Of a DNA stretch of 44,814 nt, positions 16,108 through 25,346 are shown piece by piece. The stretch is taken from NCBI GenBank assembly GCA_021818675.1, contig JAKATR010000024.1:1-44814 (forward strand), in the 5' to 3' direction. Every line of letters starts with the position of its first letter. Positions within the stretch are counted from its first letter, which is position 1. The stretch is from Thermoplasmata archaeon. Its GTDB lineage: Archaea > Thermoplasmatota > Thermoplasmata > Thermoplasmatales > Thermoplasmataceae. Made by a program: the position numbers and the translations under genes. The notes below the pieces were generated by a model that was not told the origin of the DNA, ran no database searches, and saw only the letters and a program-made list of their open reading frames with translations.

Positions 16108-17664
16108 GTGATCATCGATGAGGCGTTTTTCGGTTTTTCCAGAACAGGAAGCTTCAAAGGGATAAAATATCCTACGTTCCTGGACTGGAAAGATGACATC
16201 GTAAATGAAGAGTCTTTCTCAATTCTTGGGGAGTCGTTTTCAGAATCGCGGAAAATTAAGATAGAAGGCACTGAGGTTAGGCTAAGAGAATCAGAAAACA
16301 TCCTGATGATTGAAGAAGCAGATTCCATTATTCAAAGACCAAAAAATTTCGTTAGAATTTTAATGGAGGTTCACAAAATAAACAAATTTCATAAGCTCAT
16401 CTACACTCCATTAATTGGTGATCCATATCTTTTTCCAGTATTATCATTGCTTGGCATAACCCTGCAGGATAATTTTATATCATATATGGATGGAGCAGAT
16501 AAGGTAGAATACAGGCATACGGGAAGAATGAAAAGTGACCGTATTTCAATTGATGCCAATTCCATTTTTATTAAAAATCTCTCAGAAGATATTCAGACAT
16601 CAATTAAGAATTACACACTTTTTGATATAGCAGAGAAAATTAATCTGTCATCCAAATCAGTTGAAATTCTCAGAATACTTGTTAACGAACACCAGAAGGA
16701 GTATGAAACGGTCTTCCCTAGAAGAACTCAGGAGATTAGGGCAGTATCAAATATCTCTCTTATGAGGCCCGATATATTGAGATTTCAGGATTATATATCT
16801 CATTATTACGTGAAACCAGAAGCGCGAACTATTTCTCTTTTTATTCCGTGTTCGGCAAGAAAACCTTATTCTGAATCAAAATCGCACAGGCGTCTCATCG
16901 AGGCTATTAGTGATCTCAGAGGTTTTCTTCACGAAGTGATAATTACCTCACCTTTAGGTCTTGTTCCTAGGGAGATTGAGGAGACTTATCCTGCAGCTTT
17001 CTACGATGTTCCTGTAACAGGAAGATGGTCCCCAGAAGAAAAGGAAATGCTCCTTCGTATTACACGTAATTATCTGGATCGAAACAAATATGAAAAATCC
17101 TTTGCTTTATTAACTGAAGACTATATGTTTTCTGCAGAATACTTGCCTGAAGGTGTTGAATTAATAAAATGGGATAAAAGCAATGAAGACAGTCTGATGC
17201 AACTGAGAAATAAGATTGGAGAATACGTAACTGAACATAAACCCACAAGGGTAAAGGATTCAATAAGGGAGAAAATATTTGCCATATGTGAATACCAGTT
17301 TGGGAGCTGGATAATTCCCTATATAAGCAAGGGAAAGATAATTAAAAATTACAATCAATTCATGATAACCGTTGATGGAAAACCTGCACTCATTTATCAG
17401 GAGGATAAGGGTAAAATAGCCATAAACAAGAATTTTACAAAACCATTTATTGACAATTCCAAATTCCTTGTGGAGATAGATGATTTTAAACCAACAGCAA
17501 ATGTATATAGTGTTGGGGTTATCTCGGCAACTCCTGATATAAGAATAGAGGATGAAGTTGTATTGCACAATTCCGGAATCCCTAAAGGTGTCGGAACTTC
17601 AAAAATGCCATTTGAGGCAATGATGGAACTTGAAAAGGGAATAGCTGTGAAGGTTAGAAATTAA
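16108..17664 (+). CDS. arcS: Archaeosine synthase ArcS (TgtA2)
   Basis: ArcS acts on preQ0 at position 15 of archaeal tRNA on the way to archaeosine. The 518-residue protein carries the family's hallmark FIPCSARKPYSESKSHRR (Cys248 in the P-C-S-A motif, residues 245-262) in the core domain, followed by SPLGLVPREIEETYPAAFYDVP, a TGT-related loop. The C-terminal 80 residues form a PUA RNA-binding domain (VGVISATPDIRIEDEVVLHN and a final GIAVKVRN). The N-terminal third is a diverged TGT-like domain. The start is the GTG at 16108, the first codon able to initiate after an in-frame TGA at 16099. It is divergent from csl4. Confidence 0.88.
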   Translation: MIIDEAFFGFSRTGSFKGIKYPTFLDWKDDIVNEESFSILGESFSESRKIKIEGTEVRLRESENILMIEEADSIIQRPKNFVRILMEVHKINKFHKLIYTPLIGDPYLFPVLSLLGITLQDNFISYMDGADKVEYRHTGRMKSDRISIDANSIFIKNLSEDIQTSIKNYTLFDIAEKINLSSKSVEILRILVNEHQKEYETVFPRRTQEIRAVSNISLMRPDILRFQDYISHYYVKPEARTISLFIPCSARKPYSESKSHRRLIEAISDLRGFLHEVIITSPLGLVPREIEETYPAAFYDVPVTGRWSPEEKEMLLRITRNYLDRNKYEKSFALLTEDYMFSAEYLPEGVELIKWDKSNEDSLMQLRNKIGEYVTEHKPTRVKDSIREKIFAICEYQFGSWIIPYISKGKIIKNYNQFMITVDGKPALIYQEDKGKIAINKNFTKPFIDNSKFLVEIDDFKPTANVYSVGVISATPDIRIEDEVVLHNSGIPKGVGTSKMPFEAMMELEKGIAVKVRN

Positions 17665-17779
17665 TATGATTATAGTAGATAATACGACTCAAATCTCAAC
17701 AATATTTCGTTTCATGTTTTCAGTATTGTATCGAAACATTTTATTAGATATAACGTGTATACTAATAGGCTGATAACAC

Positions 17780-20700
17780 ATGGTTAATATATCACCAAAA
17801 GCAATTGCAATAACTATCGCGGCCATTATTATTGCCTCTTCTTCATTCTTTATTTTTCATGTTTCATACTCCACAGAAATTCCAAACCTCAAAATTCCTA
17901 AGATACATCCGCCTCAAATATTTCAGCAGGAAACCCAATTATTGGCCGGATCCACTCTGGGCACATCCTTTTCATTTATCTCCAATGCTACATTTACTCT
18001 GGAAGGGTATATTTATAAAAACTCGGGAAATGGTCCTGTTCCCCTATCAAATAAAGCCGCATACATCTATGTGTTTCCATGGGTAGATGAGGTAACTACA
18101 ACATCCAATGGTTTTTATAGCGTAACAGTGGTTCATTACGGTTCATATTCAGTAGGTTATACCGCACAAAATTTTACGGAGGTAACAAAATCTTTCTCAA
18201 TAATTCAGGGCAGCTCAGACTGGCAGAACGTAACATTATCTTCCGCTACGTTTTACAAAACAACTGGGAGCACTGTTCTTTCCAATGGGAGTTTTGTTCC
18301 TGACGTGCAGATTGTTTTCCATGCTTTCTTTGGAGATTATACAACAGTGTCTGCAAGTAACGGGACCTTTTCTACAAATCTTCCAAGTGCAATGTATATA
18401 TCTCTTACTTTAAAAGGAGGTTATTATAAATTTCCAAAGCCTCTTTTCTTTAATGTCACAGGGGTTACAAATAATTTAATCTTAACCATGAATAAAACCA
18501 ATCAGATTATATATTTCAATGTAAGTGGTTATCTTTTTAACAAGATTGGAAAGCCGGTTAGTGGAGGAATAGTAACTGACCTTTATCTGGGAAATGGGAG
18601 CTCGGCACCTCAGGTTTTAGCAACCACAACTTCTCTGGCTAACGGTTCATATAAAATCAGGGTACCTGAAGGTTACAGTGTGCTCTATGCGAACGGGGCT
18701 TCATATCTTTATAGTGTAATACCGAATGCATTTTCGGGGCTTCAATCTCCAGCGCAGATTATATCAAATTTGCCCGTATTTCCTAAACTCTTGGTGGACA
18801 CTTCATTATACAACGAAAATGCCTCGTTGACAGCAAAGGATCCCTTCACTTTAACGGGTACTGGAAGCAATGGCACACAGGTAATCCCACTATATGACAG
18901 GGGCGAAGTAACTCATTTTCTCAACAAAAATTATTCCACAGTAAATTATGGAAACGGCGTTCCATTATCGACAACAAGTTTGTTAGAGTTTAAAATACTT
19001 AATATTAATGAATCTTACACTCCACTCTCAAATTATCCAGTCGCGGTGATTTCCAATATAAGTGGAACTCCTTATTATGCGACGTTTTTTACAAATAGTA
19101 CGGGAGGACTACAGATTCCTGTTTACTATTATGGTTCTTATTCCATTGTGATTTTTATTCCGGGATTTCATTCTGAACAGTATTTAGTATCAAATGGAGC
19201 TTTTCTTTACGCTTATTTGAATCCACTTAGGGGAGAATACTTTAACATTTCAGGATATATTCTTAACAAGGTCGACGGGGCTCCACTAAATTCAGCTTTT
19301 GTTAACAATAGTCTGTCAGGAATCTTCCCTGTAAATTATTCTCAGTCGTCCGGACTAAAACCCGGTCAATATAGAATATTTGTTTTTTACGATACTTATT
19401 TTCCATTCATGTCAACAAATAATATACCAGAAGAATTCGTAATCAATGCTTCTTATCAGGGTTTTATTTCTGCATCAATCATAATAAATTTCAATAAGGG
19501 CCAAAATCTTACAAATGAAAATATATCACTTGTTCCGGTTCAGGTCATTGGATTCAATTCTAAAGGAGCTCCAATTAGCCAATGGGGCGGTACAACATCG
19601 GGAATTCCAGGCGTCAATGCCGTAAATGTTTCTAAGAACCTTTCTACTTCTGCCGCAGGAGTTGAAATAACCTATAATGGCTATGGGTCAATATCTCCCT
19701 CCATCCTCAATATTACACTATTGAATGAGCAAAATCTAATAAACGGAGTAAATCCACCTATCCCGGGTCTATCAGTGCAGATTTTTATTTTAGTGAATGG
19801 AGTTATCTATAATACAACCGCTACAGCTAATGGTACCGGAGTTGTTCATTTGCGTTTACTATACACTATGTACCTTGGGACTCAAGTATATGGTATAAAT
19901 TACGTAGAATCAGGTGTAAATTCAATATTTTCATCAATTAGTTCACAAAATAATTACAGTGCCAGTATGATTCAAAGAACTTCCGTGCAGGTTACTCTAA
20001 AGCTTCAAAATTCTTTCGCGTTATCTCATAAATTAGCAAATCAAAATATTTCAGTTTCAGAGTCTTCTCTTTCAGTTACTAACTCAACTCTCCCCATAAA
20101 TCCTGTATCTATCTATGAAAACCCTTCTATAGGAACTGAATTCAATTATTCCCTCCCACAGGGAAATTATTCATTTTCATATAGCAACCCCGGTTTTGTA
20201 AGCAGGTCTTTTTACTATTTCAATGACATATCCTCCTCGCAAAGGGTAAAAACAGAATTATTACAGGGATACGGTTTAGTTTTTAGCACATCGACCATAC
20301 TGCCTTACTATATGTATGTAAATTACTCAATAAATAAGCAGGGAATTTATGACAATAACCTAAAATTTTCAACTTTCCAAAACGGAATTCACCTGCTAAA
20401 CTTGAGTGTTAATTCTCCATCTTTGAATTATGCTATTTATTTCAATGCAACAAGACAGAACCCCATACCTTTAAACTTCTGGAATTTTACAGCAAGTGAT
20501 CCGGTTGAATATGTATGGTATAATACAACCTCATTTGTTTTAAGAAATATTCCAACGTCAGGATCACTGAAAAAGCCAAATATATATTATAATACTAGCA
20601 GTTTCAACATTAATGCAATTGGATACATTTATAAATTCCAGTTTAACGGAAGTTTCAATAATGCAGCATACAACTTATCTGCTGAGACAACAATTGACTT

Positions 20701-20896
20701 TATACAGCTAAATGCCCTGTACACACTTACGTCAACCGTAAATAACCTTACTATTGACCCTCTTTATTATAATGGTCAGAATATGGAAATATCTATTAAG
20801 GCACCGGCAAATGCACTTGATGATGCAGCATTTCCATTGACATTGACCTTATGGATGTATGAAACACAACATAATGCAATTCAGGCAAAGGAGTGA
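17780..20896 (+). CDS. Large secreted surface protein with repeated CarboxypepD_reg-like beta domains
   Basis: The 1038-residue protein begins with a single hydrophobic segment (residues 8-28, IAITIAAIIIASSSFFIFHV) acting as a signal or N-terminal anchor, and has no other membrane helix. The rest is rich in Ser, Thr, Asn and aromatics, with dozens of N-x-S/T glycosylation sequons. At least three modules of the form F-x-x-x-G-Y-I/L...G-x-P-V/L...N-G-x-Y, near residues 71, 242 and 486, look like carboxypeptidase-regulatory/Ig-like beta sandwiches. It probably faces the medium. Its stop precedes the ATG of the next gene by 5 bases, and the operon continues through MoxR and DUF58, suggesting that it is the client or product of that module. 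No enzymatic motif was seen. Confidence 0.8.
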   Translation: MVNISPKAIAITIAAIIIASSSFFIFHVSYSTEIPNLKIPKIHPPQIFQQETQLLAGSTLGTSFSFISNATFTLEGYIYKNSGNGPVPLSNKAAYIYVFPWVDEVTTTSNGFYSVTVVHYGSYSVGYTAQNFTEVTKSFSIIQGSSDWQNVTLSSATFYKTTGSTVLSNGSFVPDVQIVFHAFFGDYTTVSASNGTFSTNLPSAMYISLTLKGGYYKFPKPLFFNVTGVTNNLILTMNKTNQIIYFNVSGYLFNKIGKPVSGGIVTDLYLGNGSSAPQVLATTTSLANGSYKIRVPEGYSVLYANGASYLYSVIPNAFSGLQSPAQIISNLPVFPKLLVDTSLYNENASLTAKDPFTLTGTGSNGTQVIPLYDRGEVTHFLNKNYSTVNYGNGVPLSTTSLLEFKILNINESYTPLSNYPVAVISNISGTPYYATFFTNSTGGLQIPVYYYGSYSIVIFIPGFHSEQYLVSNGAFLYAYLNPLRGEYFNISGYILNKVDGAPLNSAFVNNSLSGIFPVNYSQSSGLKPGQYRIFVFYDTYFPFMSTNNIPEEFVINASYQGFISASIIINFNKGQNLTNENISLVPVQVIGFNSKGAPISQWGGTTSGIPGVNAVNVSKNLSTSAAGVEITYNGYGSISPSILNITLLNEQNLINGVNPPIPGLSVQIFILVNGVIYNTTATANGTGVVHLRLLYTMYLGTQVYGINYVESGVNSIFSSISSQNNYSASMIQRTSVQVTLKLQNSFALSHKLANQNISVSESSLSVTNSTLPINPVSIYENPSIGTEFNYSLPQGNYSFSYSNPGFVSRSFYYFNDISSSQRVKTELLQGYGLVFSTSTILPYYMYVNYSINKQGIYDNNLKFSTFQNGIHLLNLSVNSPSLNYAIYFNATRQNPIPLNFWNFTASDPVEYVWYNTTSFVLRNIPTSGSLKKPNIYYNTSSFNINAIGYIYKFQFNGSFNNAAYNLSAETTIDFIQLNALYTLTSTVNNLTIDPLYYNGQNMEISIKAPANALDDAAFPLTLTLWMYETQHNAIQAKE

Positions 20897-20901
20897 AAAA
20901 A

Positions 20902-21678
20902 ATGAACAGTGATGAAAAAAATAATGAAGAAAAAAAATCGGATACTATAGACTTTGAAGTGAAAAACAAAACGCAGGGTATAAAGGACAGCAGTATTCCA
21001 ACAAAGAAAAAGCCAAAGGTCAAAACAAATTCAGAACCAAACAAAGCAGAGCAAATTCCAGAAGAAGTTAGAGTTATAAACAGTTTGGATGAAAGTCCGA
21101 AAATAAAAGATATCGAACAACCAAAGAAGCCTCAGCCTAAAATAGAAGTATATCCAGTTAAACAGAAAAAGTCATGGTGGGGTCGAGGCAAAAAATCCGG
21201 TTCAGATGAAACCAGAACTGTTGTTGAAATAAAGACTCTGGGTGATATACCCCCAATAGTTGAGGTCAGGAAACTTATAGGAAACGGAGATAAAAATGAG
21301 GGCACTGTAAGGGGGTTCAATCTTGCCAAAGCCGATATTGCAAGGTCATTTAATGTAGTTCAAAAGCCAGGTGAAAGCAACAGGAAATTTTTGGTTAGAA
21401 TTCTTCGAGAGGCTGGTATTGAGATTCCAGATGAAGCCTATGTGGATAATACTGCATTAAAAAATGCATTGAAGAACTCACTTTCCAGTTCGGAATCTAA
21501 TAAAATTGATGCGCTAAAAAAATTGACCTTCTTCTATACTGACTATTATGAAAAGGCTAAGTTTTCAAACGAAGTTTATTCCACAGATGATGATATTATC
21601 GACAGGCTTATGGATCTATACAATTATCTTGATGTTGCAAAGCTCTATTATCCATCTCATGAACAGGGACGGAGGTAA
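20902..21678 (+). CDS. Charged cytoplasmic protein with DUF4129-like C-terminal domain
   Basis: The first 110 residues are low-complexity and lysine/glutamate/proline-rich, probably disordered, ending in KKSWWGRGKKSG. The C-terminal part (about residues 150-250) has GESNRKFLVRILREAGIEIP, then LKKLTFFYTDYYEKAKFS and IIDRLMDLYNYLDVAKLYY. This order, a P-G-x-S-x-R-x-F helix followed by L-T-x-x-Y-x-x-A-K/R-Y/F, resembles the cytoplasmic tail domain DUF4129 found with MoxR, DUF58 and transglutaminase-like proteins. The resemblance is by eye. ATG 20902 follows AAGGAG (20888-20893); the GTG at 20893 is too close to that site. It lies between the surface protein and MoxR. Confidence 0.6.
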   Translation: MNSDEKNNEEKKSDTIDFEVKNKTQGIKDSSIPTKKKPKVKTNSEPNKAEQIPEEVRVINSLDESPKIKDIEQPKKPQPKIEVYPVKQKKSWWGRGKKSGSDETRTVVEIKTLGDIPPIVEVRKLIGNGDKNEGTVRGFNLAKADIARSFNVVQKPGESNRKFLVRILREAGIEIPDEAYVDNTALKNALKNSLSSSESNKIDALKKLTFFYTDYYEKAKFSNEVYSTDDDIIDRLMDLYNYLDVAKLYYPSHEQGRR

Positions 21679-21685
21679 AGGGTAA

Positions 21686-22180
21686 TTGAGTATACCTACT
21701 TCTGCTGCTCTAAGTCCTTCACTTATTTTATCAGAGCTAGAAGCAAATCCATACGTATTGCTGGCTTTCGCAGTGCCGATCATAGTAATAATTGCCGGTT
21801 CGCTTGCAATGTCTATCGGTAAGAGTAAAGCCAGATACGATGCAGTTCCAACTTTAGCTCAGAGTAAGGAGCAGTTTAAGGTACCGGCAAGTCCATTTAA
21901 CAGGGAGATGAAATACGTGGAAGATGAAGATATAGATCATTTCTTTACCGCCATCCAAGCAGATATGGGAAAGATTCAGGATGTAATGAAGAAATATGAA
22001 AGGTTACTGAAGTTATATAAGAAGCTGGATTTAAAATCAAAATCAATATCGGAAAGAAGGGCGGAAAAGGCAAAGGAGAAGAGAGAGATAGTTTTTAAGG
22101 ATATAGTGGAGATATACAGATACATAGAAAAATTGAAAACAAAAGGGTTTGCATATGGAGATAAAGGAAAAAAGGCTTGA
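21686..22180 (+). CDS. Single-helix membrane protein with cytoplasmic coiled coil
   Basis: No family is recognised. The 164-residue product has an N-terminal membrane helix (about residues 24-46, YVLLAFAVPIIVIIAGSLAM), then a basic linker and a long charged helical region (DIDHFFTAIQADMGKIQDVMKKYERLL and onward) likely to form a coiled coil. With a short N-terminus outside and the body inside, it could be a membrane anchor for MoxR or the DUF4129-like protein. The start is TTG 21686, after GGAGGTAAAGGG. The 3' end overlaps the MoxR gene by 26 bases. Confidence 0.65.
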   Translation: MSIPTSAALSPSLILSELEANPYVLLAFAVPIIVIIAGSLAMSIGKSKARYDAVPTLAQSKEQFKVPASPFNREMKYVEDEDIDHFFTAIQADMGKIQDVMKKYERLLKLYKKLDLKSKSISERRAEKAKEKREIVFKDIVEIYRYIEKLKTKGFAYGDKGKKA

Positions 22181-23141
22181 AGAAATAAATATGGATTCTC
22201 TGCAAGAGGTTAGAAATATAGTGTACTCTATGCAGAGTGAAATAGGTCAGCGGGTTATAGGTTATGAGAAAATTGTAATGTTTATGCTTATCAGTTTAAT
22301 AAGCAGTAATCATATAATGCTCGAAGGAGTACCTGGGTTAGCAAAAACCTATCTTGCAAACGAATTCTCCAAGCATCTGAACGTGGTTTTTAAGCGAATT
22401 CAGTTCACGCCAGATATGTTGCCATCAGATGTAACCGGCAATATGATATTTAATCTTGAAACCAGAAAGCTGGAGTTCAGACCGGGGCCAGTGTTCTGTA
22501 ATGTACTTTTAGCAGATGAAATAAACAGAACGCCTGCAAAAGTTCAATCAGCATTACTGGAAACAATGGAGGAGAAACAGGTATCAGTATGGGGTGAAAT
22601 CAAGCCTTTGCCAAAACCTTTTCTGGTCATAGCAACCCAGAATCCAGTGGAACAGGAAGGTACATTTCCTGTTGCTGAAGCCTTAATGGATAGATTCCTT
22701 TTCAGGTATATCTTAACTTATCCTACACGGGAACAGGAGCTAAGTATGTTAAGAAGAGATCTGAGACCACTGAGCTCAATGAGTTACCTTGATCCTGACA
22801 AAATTATGCAGTTGAGAGATCTTGTTGATCATGTTTATGTTTCAACAGATTTACAAAGTTATATGGTTGATTTTATAAGACACACAAGAGAAAACAGTAA
22901 GATATATCTTGGTGCAAGTCCAAGAACCACAATGAAGTTTCTTAACGCCGCCAAGGCAAACGCATTAATAAACGGCAGATCATATGTCATCCCTGAAGAC
23001 GTATCATATATGGCCCACGAGCTACTAAACCATCGTATAATACTAAGGCCGGAGGCTTTGGTAGATGCCACAGATAACCCCGTAGAAGCTGCTTATAAGG
23101 TAATAGATGAAGTAATGGCAGAGGTAGAACCACCTAAATGA
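22155..23141 (+). CDS. MoxR family AAA+ ATPase
   Basis: MoxR ATPases act as chaperones that insert cofactors or assemble partner proteins, typically with DUF58 or VWA proteins. Walker A is GVPGLAKT (58-65) and Walker B LLADEINR (about 119-126), followed by the MoxR signature LLETMEEKQVSVWG, sensor 1 ATQNPVEQEGTFPVAEALMDRF and sensor 2 region GASPRTT. The length of 328 residues is normal. I start at ATG 22155, with AAAAGGG (22141-22147) upstream, inside the end of the previous gene; ATG 22191 is an alternative. The TGA overlaps the DUF58 ATG (ATGA), so the two are made together. Confidence 0.93.
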   Translation: MEIKEKRLEEINMDSLQEVRNIVYSMQSEIGQRVIGYEKIVMFMLISLISSNHIMLEGVPGLAKTYLANEFSKHLNVVFKRIQFTPDMLPSDVTGNMIFNLETRKLEFRPGPVFCNVLLADEINRTPAKVQSALLETMEEKQVSVWGEIKPLPKPFLVIATQNPVEQEGTFPVAEALMDRFLFRYILTYPTREQELSMLRRDLRPLSSMSYLDPDKIMQLRDLVDHVYVSTDLQSYMVDFIRHTRENSKIYLGASPRTTMKFLNAAKANALINGRSYVIPEDVSYMAHELLNHRIILRPEALVDATDNPVEAAYKVIDEVMAEVEPPK

Positions 23142-24460
23142 TAAAAAAAACCGGATACGCGGTAATTGCAGCATCGATTTACGGTATTTTTGAATCACTC
23201 ATATACAGCGTATACGGTTTTGAGTTCTTATCTGTCTTCTTTTTGTTCATATTTTTCTCAGTAGCACTTAATATCATATCCTTTAACAACAGAATTGGAA
23301 AAAACCTCAAATATATCAAGGTGCGACGGGAGTTGAATTCTGACGTAATGAAGAAGAAAGAACGTACAAAGGTAAATCTGTATTTTAAGAACGAATCCAG
23401 AACAAAACTATATTTCAATTATTTTGACACGCTTTCAGATGTATTCTCTCTCTACGGTGATTATTCAGGATTCGTAACAATAAAACCAGGAGAAACCATA
23501 GAAAAACATTATGAAATTGCTCCAAATTCCATAGGCAAATACAAGGTAGGACCCATTAAGATATATTCGGAAGATCCTATGAGGCTCTCCTTTGTTCAGG
23601 CAGTATCTGAAATAATTCACGAGGTTAAAGTCGGCCCATCTAATTCAGATACATTTACACAAAGGAGTGAAAGATTAAGCAACTTTATTTTTACAACCGG
23701 AATTCACAGGTCTGCCAGAGCCGGATCAGGTTACAACTTTTTTGGTGTCAGGCAATATAATGATTCAGACGATTTCAGGCACGTAGCGTGGACTAAATAC
23801 GGAATCCTTAACGGCGATGACCTCTATGTAAAGGAATGGGAAGAAGAAAGGCAAATTGATGTTCTATTTCTCATAGACTATAGCAATGGAACAAATATTG
23901 GTGATATCAACCGGAGATTGTACGATACGTTTTTGGCCAGTGTTATAAACGCATCTTATATCATTTTTAAAAATCGTGATGGCGTTGGATATCTATTGCA
24001 CTCAAGCGTGCACAATATCTTTATTCCTCCAGTGAAGTCTTCAAAGGTTGTAAACAAGCTTGAAAGGGCAGTATCAGAGATAAGACCAGATGGCACTTTC
24101 TCAATAACCAGTGCAACAGAATCAATAAAAAAGAACCTGAAAAAAAATGCAATGGTATTTACCCTAATGTCACCGCACTATGCGGTTTTGGATAGTAAAT
24201 TAAAGGCAAAGGATGTGTTATCAGGCAGACAACAATATAATTACATTATGGATCCCAGAGGATATTTTAATGAACCTGAAAATGATGCCATAGTTGAATT
24301 ATCCGAGACACTCTTCACTTCTGAAAGGGTAAGATTGGAAACCGTAGCCAAGGCTTATAATCATCTGGGGTTGAGAGTTCAGGTGACAAACGAAGATACA
24401 ATTTTACAAAAAATGATAGCTGATTATTCCACAGGTAGATTGGCAAACAGAGGTGCATAA
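23138..24460 (+). CDS. DUF58 family protein, MoxR partner
   Basis: DUF58 proteins are membrane-anchored, partly VWA-like partners of MoxR. This 440-residue protein has two N-terminal membrane helices (residues about 6-24 and 27-47), a beta domain, and the DUF58 signature at about 200-225: FFGVRQYNDSDDFRHVAWTKYG, followed by VKEWEEERQIDVLFLIDYSNG. The last contains a degenerate MIDAS-type D-x-S (D-Y-S) as in VWA folds. Its ATG overlaps the MoxR stop. It is presumed to be the adaptor between MoxR and the membrane or surface client. Confidence 0.9.
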   Translation: MIKKTGYAVIAASIYGIFESLIYSVYGFEFLSVFFLFIFFSVALNIISFNNRIGKNLKYIKVRRELNSDVMKKKERTKVNLYFKNESRTKLYFNYFDTLSDVFSLYGDYSGFVTIKPGETIEKHYEIAPNSIGKYKVGPIKIYSEDPMRLSFVQAVSEIIHEVKVGPSNSDTFTQRSERLSNFIFTTGIHRSARAGSGYNFFGVRQYNDSDDFRHVAWTKYGILNGDDLYVKEWEEERQIDVLFLIDYSNGTNIGDINRRLYDTFLASVINASYIIFKNRDGVGYLLHSSVHNIFIPPVKSSKVVNKLERAVSEIRPDGTFSITSATESIKKNLKKNAMVFTLMSPHYAVLDSKLKAKDVLSGRQQYNYIMDPRGYFNEPENDAIVELSETLFTSERVRLETVAKAYNHLGLRVQVTNEDTILQKMIADYSTGRLANRGA

Positions 24461-24464
24461 TCAA

Positions 24465-25346
24465 ATGAAAGGAGAGAGACTCATTCAGATAATTTCAAAT
24501 CTGCTAATTCTTTCACCGGCATTATACTGTTTTTATTATGTTCAGACAAACATAACATTATATGTATTAATTCCGTTAAACTATATAATATTCGCAATAC
24601 CAATTATAAAGAACGTTATTCCAAAGTACGGCAGGTTTGTATATCCCATTACCATTTTGGTAACTTTTTCATATATATTTTTGAGTTTTATCCATCTCAT
24701 AGTGGTAAAAAATTACCTGATTCTTCAATATTTCAATCTGCCTTTAACCAATATGACATATATTGAAAGTCTCTCCTTTACGTTCTTTACTTCTCTACCA
24801 TTTATATTCATAGTTGAGGGTGCCTTTTCACTAAAATTGCAGAGAATATTAAGTTATTTGGTCATCAGTATGGCAGACCTTCTTGATATGGTTGTTTCTA
24901 TTCAGATAAATCCACTCCTTGGAGGCAATCTGATCACCTCATTCACCTATGCTAATGCATTGTTTGGTTTGAATCTGTATACATTATTCTTCTATGGCTA
25001 TGAATTTATCAGTATAGTATTCCACGTCAGTTCGGTTTTTAACAGTTACCTGGATATTACTTTCATATTGTCCATATTAGGAGTTATTTCATACTTTTTC
25101 TTTGTATCTGAAGGAAGAAAAAGGGTACAAATGGATGGAATTTCATATGGATTTCTCTATGGTGGGATTGTCACTGTGGGCATATCATATGCTATGGGAT
25201 TTTTTAACGGTTCTTTTGAGGAATTAATGGTAATAGCCATTTCAATCCTTATTGTATTAATCTGGCTCAGGAGAACAAATAAACAAACAAAAATAAGTCT
25301 TGGTGAGATTCAGGGAGATGCAAGGGAAGACGCTAGCAGTCAATAA
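24465..25346 (+). CDS. Polytopic membrane protein of the MoxR-DUF58 operon
   Basis: No family is recognised. The 293-residue product has about eight hydrophobic helices, alternating with short loops, a conserved-looking FFNGSFEEL loop near the end, and a basic/acidic cytoplasmic tail. AGGTG just before the DUF58 stop places the start at ATG 24465 rather than the GTG within the site. The tail overlaps the start of the deaminase gene. Its position suggests a membrane component working with MoxR and DUF58. Confidence 0.75.
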   Translation: MKGERLIQIISNLLILSPALYCFYYVQTNITLYVLIPLNYIIFAIPIIKNVIPKYGRFVYPITILVTFSYIFLSFIHLIVVKNYLILQYFNLPLTNMTYIESLSFTFFTSLPFIFIVEGAFSLKLQRILSYLVISMADLLDMVVSIQINPLLGGNLITSFTYANALFGLNLYTLFFYGYEFISIVFHVSSVFNSYLDITFILSILGVISYFFFVSEGRKRVQMDGISYGFLYGGIVTVGISYAMGFFNGSFEELMVIAISILIVLIWLRRTNKQTKISLGEIQGDAREDASSQ